Positions 5,983-6,278 of a stretch of DNA of 6,278 nt are shown here, piece after piece. Numbering within the stretch: the first letter of the stretch is position 1; each line of letters opens with the position of its first letter. The stretch is from Phycisphaeraceae bacterium. Lineage in GTDB: Bacteria; Planctomycetota; Phycisphaerae; Phycisphaerales; Phycisphaeraceae. The notes below the pieces were generated by a model that saw only the letters and a program-made list of their open reading frames with translations, ran no database searches and had not been told where the DNA came from. Where the stretch lies: NCBI GenBank assembly GCA_029260695.1, contig JAJDCT010000305.1:1-6278 (forward strand), in the 5' to 3' direction. Made by a program: the position numbers and the translations under genes.

Positions 5983-5998
5983 CCTAAACACCGTTTCG
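5983..5998. repeat. Direct copy of the second recombinase-site core
   Basis: CCTAAAC-AC-CGTTTCG matches 5731-5746 at 13 of 16 positions, in the same orientation and 252 bases away. Direct orientation would give excision rather than inversion if both were recombined. The match is short and may be chance, but it shares the AAAC-N3-GTTT layout with its neighbours. Confidence 0.4.
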
Positions 5999-6077
5999 AT
6001 ATCCGCTTACATCCCATGTACGCCAAAACGCCCGATGTCCTACTCCACCAACGCGGACACGATGCAAACATCTGTCA

Positions 6078-6097
6078 TTTATCTATTAATAGATAAA
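6078..6097. promoter_or_regulatory. Exact 20-base AT-rich palindrome, possible operator
   Basis: TTTATCTATT is followed directly by its exact reverse complement. It is one of the most AT-rich spots in the right part and lies 25 bases before the 39-codon ORF. It also contains -10-like strings (TATTAA, TAGATA) without a clear -35. Likely roles are a dimeric regulator's operator or part of the promoter for the glycosyltransferase operon. Confidence 0.5.
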
Positions 6098-6122
6098 AAC
6101 ACACTCCGAGGGGAGGGGGAAG

Positions 6123-6242
6123 ATGGACACGGACACACGGAAATGGTGGATAGACGATGGCGGAAGGTGGATGTCGGGTCGTGGAGTGCTGACGGGCGAT
6201 CTTGTCGCAGGGGTGGTCCGTCGGCCGATAACAACACTATGA
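6123..6242 (+). CDS. Possible 39-residue leader ORF before the glycosyltransferase
   Basis: ATG at 6123 follows the purine-rich GAGGGGAGGGGGA (6109-6121), the best ribosome binding site on this strand in the right part. The ORF encodes 39 residues, starting MDTDTRKWWIDDGG and ending RRPITTL. I recognise no domain, signal peptide or membrane segment. Its TGA overlaps the next ATG as ATGA, the classical arrangement for translational coupling, and the next gene has no Shine-Dalgarno of its own. Alternatively it is chance, and the glycosyltransferase is translated from the in-frame ATG at 6143. Confidence 0.4.
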   Translation: MDTDTRKWWIDDGGRWMSGRGVLTGDLVAGVVRRPITTL

Positions 6243-6278
6243 GCGATCCTGCGCCACGAGTTTCCGTCCTGATCCCCA
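6239..6278 (+). CDS. Family 2 glycosyltransferase, N-terminal fragment (cut by window edge)
   Basis: Only 13 codons are present: MSDPAPRVSVLIP. The string PRVSVLIP is the hallmark first beta strand of GT-A-fold family 2 glycosyltransferases, normally followed by xYN, the nucleotide-sugar site. These enzymes transfer sugars from UDP or GDP donors to make surface polysaccharide, lipopolysaccharide or glycoprotein. The ATG at 6239 places the motif at the usual distance from the start. An in-frame ATG at 6143 would add 32 Arg/Ser/Gly-rich residues unlike the family. The gene overlaps the short ORF before it and probably leads an operon to the right. Family call is good for such a short piece; specificity cannot be seen. 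Confidence 0.65.
   Translation, partial: MSDPAPRVSVLIP

Larger units (their letters stand above)
5754..6077. other. Spacer without a convincing gene
   Basis: Reading frames here lack ribosome binding sites and recognisable domains. The stretch holds further half-site-like elements (AAAC 5865-5868 with GTTT 5874-5877, and 5983-5998), a hairpin followed by a T-run (5880-5905), and a short imperfect CCGG/CCAG-CTGG dyad at about 5934-5952. It separates the recombinase from the rightward glycosyltransferase operon. Confidence 0.5.

Noticed and set aside
5883..6071. Minus-strand 62-codon frame in the right spacer
   Set aside because: No Shine-Dalgarno before its ATG, no recognisable motif, and its end runs into the G8/T7 tract.

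Overview
The window looks like a piece of a GC-rich bacterial chromosome. A member of the Planctomycetes/PVC group is my best guess, from the overall style: C-rich intergenic runs, a HEAT-repeat protein, a tRNA gene without an encoded CCA, and a 'GATAAACGCTGATGAACG'-type intergenic inverted repeat. No ribosomal or other phylogenetic marker is present, so this placement is inference.

Left part (1-2348), all on the minus strand. In order of transcription from the right there is an alpha/beta-hydrolase-like protein, an intergenic inverted repeat, a small thioredoxin-fold protein of the ArsC/Spx type with a CxxC motif, and an OppC/DppC-type ABC transporter permease that runs off the left edge. 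The gaps between them (about 200 and 65 bases) do not suggest tight coupling.

Middle part (2349-3065), plus strand. A tRNA-Arg(ACG) gene has a recognisable -35/-10 promoter. It is followed by a 19-base tandem repeat, then tatA (a pore-forming subunit of the twin-arginine protein export system) and a strong hairpin likely to end its transcript.

Insert-like part (about 3066-5640). A structured, more AT-rich non-coding stretch leads into a 497-residue HEAT-repeat protein built from two homologous halves. Facing it is a GC-rich small serine recombinase (resolvase/invertase family). Composition changes sharply across this stretch, so at least part of it is probably acquired DNA.

Right part (5640-6278). 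About 480 bases without a convincing gene separate the recombinase from a rightward operon. Next to the recombinase start this spacer holds a 26-base dyad with the 12+2+12 geometry of DNA-invertase crossover sites, and further AAAC/GTTT half-sites to its right. It also holds a weak terminator-like hairpin and an exact 20-base AT-rich palindrome. The rightward operon begins with a 39-codon ORF that has a good ribosome binding site and overlaps by ATGA the start of a family 2 glycosyltransferase gene, cut by the window edge.

The most interesting hypothesis is that the recombinase acts on the repeated sites between itself and the glycosyltransferase gene, either as a resolvase at a res-like site or as a switch. 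The sequence shows the sites and the arrangement. The function is inference.
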